64,000 nt of DNA from the NCBI GenBank assembly GCA_002320815.1, contig DCLA01000036.1, forward strand, positions 50,577 through 114,576, in the 5' to 3' direction. A program made the position numbers and the translations under genes. This stretch comes from Myxococcales bacterium UBA1660. Its GTDB lineage: Bacteria; Myxococcota_A; Polyangia; Polyangiales; Houyiibacteriaceae. Numbering within the stretch: the first letter of the stretch is position 1; each line of letters opens with the position of its first letter. Below, piece by piece: positions 61,133 to 64,000 of the stretch. Under the pieces are notes generated by a model, which saw only the letters and a list, made by a program, of their open reading frames with translations, ran no database searches and was not told where the DNA came from.

Positions 61133-62203
61133 ATGGAAGCGACCGTGACCCACGACATCCGTCAGCGTAAGGCCGATCACCTGGACCTCTGCGCGACCGA
61201 CGAGGTGGCCTTCCAGAACCGGACGACCCTGCTGGAGCAGGTGCGCCTGGTGCATCAGTCGCTGCCGGACATCGACCTGGACCAGATCGATCTCTCGGTG
61301 GAGCTCCTGGGCAAGAAGCTCCGCGCGCCCATCGTCATCGCTGGCATGACCGGGGGCCACGAGCGCGCCGCCGAGGTGAACCACGGGCTGGCGGCCATCG
61401 CCGAGGCCCGAGGGTACGGGTTCGGGCTGGGCAGCCAGCGGGCCATGCAGAAGCGACCGGACACCGCCTGGACCTTCGAGGTCCGCGAGCACGCGCCCAC
61501 CGCGCTCATCCTGGGCAACGTCGGGGTGGTGCAGGCGCGCGAGATGGACACCGCGGTCATCGCCAAGATGCTCGAGCAGGTCGGCGCCGACGCGCTCTGC
61601 CTGCACATGAACCCGGCGATGGAGCTGGTGCAGCCCGGCGGTGACCGGGACTTCCGCGGCGGTCGCGAGACCATCGCGCGGCTGGTGAAGGAGCTGCCGG
61701 TGCCGGTGGTCTCCAAGGAGACCGGCAACGGCATCAGCATCGAGACGGCCCGCGCCGCCTACGAGGCCGGCGTGCGGACGGTGGACACCAGCGGCGCCGG
61801 CGGCACCAGCTGGGTCGGCGTGGAGACCCTCCGCGCCGAGGGCGACGCCCGGACCCTGGGCGAGCTCATCTGGGACTGGGGCGTGCCCACCGCGGCCAGC
61901 GTCCACAACGTCGTGGCCTGCGGGATGTCGGCCATCGCCACCGGCGGCATGCGCCACGGCCTCGACGCGGCCCGGGCCATCGCCCTCGGTGCCACCGCGG
62001 CCGGCTTCGCCCGCCACGTCTTCAAGGCCTTCGTCGAAGGCGGCCGGGACGGCGCGGAGCGCTTCCTGATCCGCGTCGAGGAGCAGATCCGTGCGGTGAT
62101 GCTCCTCTGCGGCGCGCAGAACATCGCCCAGCTCCAGCAGGCCCCGCGTCTCTACGGCGCGGAGCTCAAGGAGTGGATGGCCCTCGCCGAACCAGCAGGC
62201 TGA
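61133..62203 (+). CDS. fni: Type 2 isopentenyl-diphosphate isomerase
   Basis: 356 residues, FMN-dependent type 2 IDI. Start ATG 61133 behind AAGGAATGA. Motifs: RKADHLDLCATDEVAFQNRT at the N-terminus, GMTGGHERAAEVNHGLAAIA, GFGLGSQRAM (FMN site), LHMNPAMELVQPGGDRDFRG, SKETGNGISIETAR, VDTSGAGGTSWVGVE and ATGGMRHGLDAARAIALGA. It interconverts IPP and DMAPP, needed because the mevalonate route gives only IPP. Divergent from the mevalonate operon with 256 bp between, so the two halves of the pathway can be co-controlled. Confidence 0.95.
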   Translation: MEATVTHDIRQRKADHLDLCATDEVAFQNRTTLLEQVRLVHQSLPDIDLDQIDLSVELLGKKLRAPIVIAGMTGGHERAAEVNHGLAAIAEARGYGFGLGSQRAMQKRPDTAWTFEVREHAPTALILGNVGVVQAREMDTAVIAKMLEQVGADALCLHMNPAMELVQPGGDRDFRGGRETIARLVKELPVPVVSKETGNGISIETARAAYEAGVRTVDTSGAGGTSWVGVETLRAEGDARTLGELIWDWGVPTAASVHNVVACGMSAIATGGMRHGLDAARAIALGATAAGFARHVFKAFVEGGRDGAERFLIRVEEQIRAVMLLCGAQNIAQLQQAPRLYGAELKEWMALAEPAG

Positions 62204-62245
62204 TGACATGGCGGCCGAAGGCCGCGTCTCATCCGCCTGCTCCCT

Positions 62246-62325
62246 TGCCCCACCCGAAGGCGGTTGCCCCGCCCGAAGGGCGGTTGCCTCGCCGAAGGCG
62301 ATGCCCCGCCGCAGGCGGATGCCTC
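62246..62325. repeat. GC-rich imperfect repeats with GCCGAAGGC hairpin cores
   Basis: Four successive imperfect units: CCCCACCCGAAGGCGGTTGC, CCCGCCCGAAGGGCGGTTGC, CTCGCCGAAGGCGATGC and CCGCCGCAGGCGGATGCC, each with a short self-complementary core. Another (GGCGGCCGAAGGCCGCG) lies just before at about 62211. They follow the isomerase stop and may serve as terminator or be a small dispersed element. No gene is seen in the 229-bp gap. Confidence 0.6.
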
Positions 62326-62432
62326 TGCGTTTCCGGGGCCGGACGAGCATGGCGACGATGGCTCGGTAGAACGCGCCAGGGCCGACGAGGGGGCTATGGT
62401 GTCCGGGGGCGTTCGCGGGCACCCTCGGGGGC

Positions 62433-63596
62433 GTGCGTTGGATTCATGCCGGGGACTCGGAGCGCCGGGAGACGTCGGCGGCCATCGACGCTTTCTGGGC
62501 GGCCTTCGCCGAGGACCGGGAGCGGATCGCGGCGGTGTTCGGCGGGGAGCGCGCGTTGGATCTGCCGGCGTGGATGAGCCGCCATCTCCACCGGGTCCAT
62601 CCGGGGATCCTCTGGGAGTACGGGCCGGCGGTGCGCGGTCCGGGCCATCGGCTGGTGGTGACGCCGGAGGGAGCCCACGAGCTGCGGCCGCTGGTCGACG
62701 AGGTGGTCCGGCGGGCCCCGACGCTCGACGGCTGGGAGTTCCACGGGCACCGGCTGGCGGAGTCGGCGGACCAGGTGGGCGCGCACGTGCGGGCGCGGAC
62801 CGGGGTCGACCTCGGGGACGCGAAGGTGAGCCTTTCGGTGGAGCCCCACGGGTTGCTGGGGATCACCGTGCACGTGCCGTCGATCGGGTGGGGGCAGCGC
62901 GAGCAGGTCTTCGGGGCGGCGATGGTCGCGGTGGAGACGCTGCTCGGCGAGCAGGTGCTGGACCGGTGGGTGGGTCCCATCGACGTGGTGACCCTGGCCA
63001 AGAAGCGAGGCTGGGGGTTCGGCGAGCGGGCGCCGGAGCCGGATCTCCTGCCGCTCCGGGAGCTGCCGGCGCGGGTCGCGGCGTGCGTGGGGGACCAACT
63101 GGCGGCGCGGCCGGCGGAGCCGCTGCGGGACGGCCCCGAGGTGGAGTGGGTGATGTTCCGGCTCGAGCCGGTGGAGGCGGAGGACTACTCCGCGCAGCGG
63201 GACCTGCTGGTGGCCAAGACGATGGCGCCCGAGGTGTGGAAGGCGACGCACTCGCCGTTTCCCTTCTGGGGGGAGCGCTTCAGCGCGTGGGGGGAGCGCT
63301 TCGTGTACCTGAAGATGGAGGACGCGGAGCGCGAGGACCGGGTCGACCACAAAGGACGGATCGAGGACGCGCTGATGGAGCGGCTCGGGGACACCGGGTG
63401 CGTGATCGGCGGGGGGACCGGGATCCGCTACTCGTACATCGACCTCGCGCTGCGCGAGGGTGGGCTCGAGGCGGTGCGCGAGGTGCTGGCGGGCTTCGAC
63501 ATGCCGCGGCGGGCCTGGGTGCTCTTCTTCGACACCGAGCTGCGCGGGGAGTGGATCGGGCTGCGGCGAGACACGCCATCGCCGCCGGGGGAGTGA
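62433..63596 (+). CDS. Conserved-looking cytosolic protein, unknown function
   Basis: 387 residues from a GTG start (VRWIHAGDSERRETSAAIDA). No signal or membrane segment. First half: DLPAWMSRHLHRVHPGILWE, HRLVVTPEGAHELRPLVDEV, VSLSVEPHGLLGITVHVPSI. Middle: WGERFSAWGERFVYLKMEDA. End: CVIGGGTGIRYSYIDLALRE, GLEAVREVLAGFDMPRRAWV, LFFDTELRGEWIGL. The last part resembles, by eye only, some immunity-like or DUF proteins with a GxGxRYxYIDL motif. I do not assign a function. Flanked by GC-rich repeats on the left and an AT-richer element on the right, suggesting accessory DNA. Confidence 0.75.
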   Translation: MRWIHAGDSERRETSAAIDAFWAAFAEDRERIAAVFGGERALDLPAWMSRHLHRVHPGILWEYGPAVRGPGHRLVVTPEGAHELRPLVDEVVRRAPTLDGWEFHGHRLAESADQVGAHVRARTGVDLGDAKVSLSVEPHGLLGITVHVPSIGWGQREQVFGAAMVAVETLLGEQVLDRWVGPIDVVTLAKKRGWGFGERAPEPDLLPLRELPARVAACVGDQLAARPAEPLRDGPEVEWVMFRLEPVEAEDYSAQRDLLVAKTMAPEVWKATHSPFPFWGERFSAWGERFVYLKMEDAEREDRVDHKGRIEDALMERLGDTGCVIGGGTGIRYSYIDLALREGGLEAVREVLAGFDMPRRAWVLFFDTELRGEWIGLRRDTPSPPGE

Positions 63597-63681
63597 GGGC
63601 GGCGGGCTTTTCTGAGGGGGTTGGAGGGCGTCCGCAGGCGGGGACGGAACGATCTTGGTCGAGTTGGGTCGGGATCGCCCG

Positions 63682-63716
63682 TGAAAATAGGGGTGAAAAA
63701 GGGGTGTACCTGTCCC
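63682..63716. repeat. AT-richer GGGGTGTACCTGTCCC element
   Basis: The segment GAAAATAGGGGTGAAAAAGG followed by GGTGTACCTGTCCC stands out from the GC-rich surroundings. The half GGGGTGTACC/GGGACAGGTACACC pattern is reminiscent of REP units associated with RAYT transposases in other bacteria. One copy only in this window, so this is tentative. Confidence 0.3.
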
Positions 63717-63728
63717 GCTTCGTTGGAG

Positions 63729-64000
63729 CTACCGGAAGGCGGCGACGTCGGCGAGGGAGGCGGGGCCCCAGTGGAAGAGGCGGTCGCTGCCGGTGCCCAT
63801 GCGCGCCAACAGCAGGTCGGAGACGCTGGCGGTCTCGTAGGCCCAGTACATGACGCCGTCTTCGTCGGTGGTATGGCCGGGGTGGTCCGGGTCCTCGTGG
63901 TCTTCGACCATGGGGATCCCGGTGTTGACGAGACCGATGACGTGGCCGGCCTCGTGGGTCCACACCGCGGCCTCGGCCGGGTCTGGATCGCACTCGGAGC
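63729..64000 (-). CDS. HExxH zinc metallopeptidase, C-terminal part (5' end outside window)
   Basis: 90 residues are visible. The zinc motif HEAGHVIGLVNTG lies near the edge (about residues 15-27 of the visible part). PMVEDHEDPDHPGHTTDEDG follows, then GVMYWAYETASVSDL, which resembles a metzincin Met-turn. In metzincins the third ligand is His or Asp at the eleventh motif position. Here it is Asn, so one of the later His residues may bind zinc. The visible 5' end (SECDPDPAEAAVWTH) shows that the gene continues beyond 64000. Probably a secreted or lipoprotein protease, judging from its type. Converges with the gene at 62433. Confidence 0.75.
   Translation of the reverse strand, partial: SECDPDPAEAAVWTHEAGHVIGLVNTGIPMVEDHEDPDHPGHTTDEDGVMYWAYETASVSDLLLARMGTGSDRLFHWGPASLADVAAFR

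Overview
The window is GC-rich, densely coded DNA from a bacterium of the Myxococcota type, probably near the Polyangia/Sandaracinaceae. This is an inference from gene content: many lipoproteins with LxxC-GDDD starts, Cys-rich secreted proteins, a Ser/Thr kinase, TonB receptors with unusual N-termini, and a mevalonate-pathway isoprenoid operon. No rRNA, tRNA, CRISPR array, prophage or intact insertion sequence was recognised.

Left edge to 5 kb: a long secreted beta-propeller protein that runs into a c-type haem domain at the window edge (minus strand), a small lipoprotein, uridine kinase, and an O/P-family porin.

5-18.5 kb, the most interesting region: transcribed leftwards, it reads PhoB-like regulator, PhoR-like kinase, a divergent PiT-type phosphate permease, a second regulator whose phospho-acceptor Asp is replaced by Ser, TonB, ExbB, ExbD, ExbD, a TonB-dependent receptor with an EGPI-repeat N-terminus, a beta-helix-type lipoprotein, a pirin, and an O/P-family porin. 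Direct repeats with strict 11-bp phasing, close to the Pho-box pattern CTGTCAC-N4-CTGTCAC, lie before most of these transcription units. I propose a phosphate-starvation locus with its own TonB energiser for outer-membrane uptake of phosphate or a phosphorus compound.

18.5-33 kb: YchF, a DUF3095 cyclase-like protein, YceI, lipoproteins and a four-CBS protein. A second TonB-receptor locus follows: a CusF-like copper protein, a His-rich protein, a receptor that carries its own TonB-C-like domain, and two lipoproteins that share a motif. It ends with an unusual ECF-sigma/zinc-finger anti-sigma fusion.

33-46 kb: a PAS histidine kinase, a Ser/Thr kinase coupled to a LysM protein, seryl-tRNA synthetase, an orphan MlaF-type ATPase, an MFS transporter and a GT39-type glycosyltransferase. 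This part holds three broken genes: half of a VOC/glyoxalase, a frameshifted SpoIIAA-like gene, and a cytochrome oxidase subunit II lacking its first membrane helix.

46-64 kb: phosphofructokinase, a cluster of dispersed repeats (GACGATCGTCGTCATTGTCG core) around a small membrane protein, a geranylgeranyl-reductase-like oxidoreductase, an SDR, a Cys-rich lipoprotein, a two-flotillin plus NfeD-like operon, the mevalonate operon (polyprenyl synthase, mevalonate kinase, diphosphomevalonate decarboxylase, phosphomevalonate kinase) with divergent type-2 IPP isomerase, an unrecognised protein, and the end of a HExxH metallopeptidase cut by the right edge.
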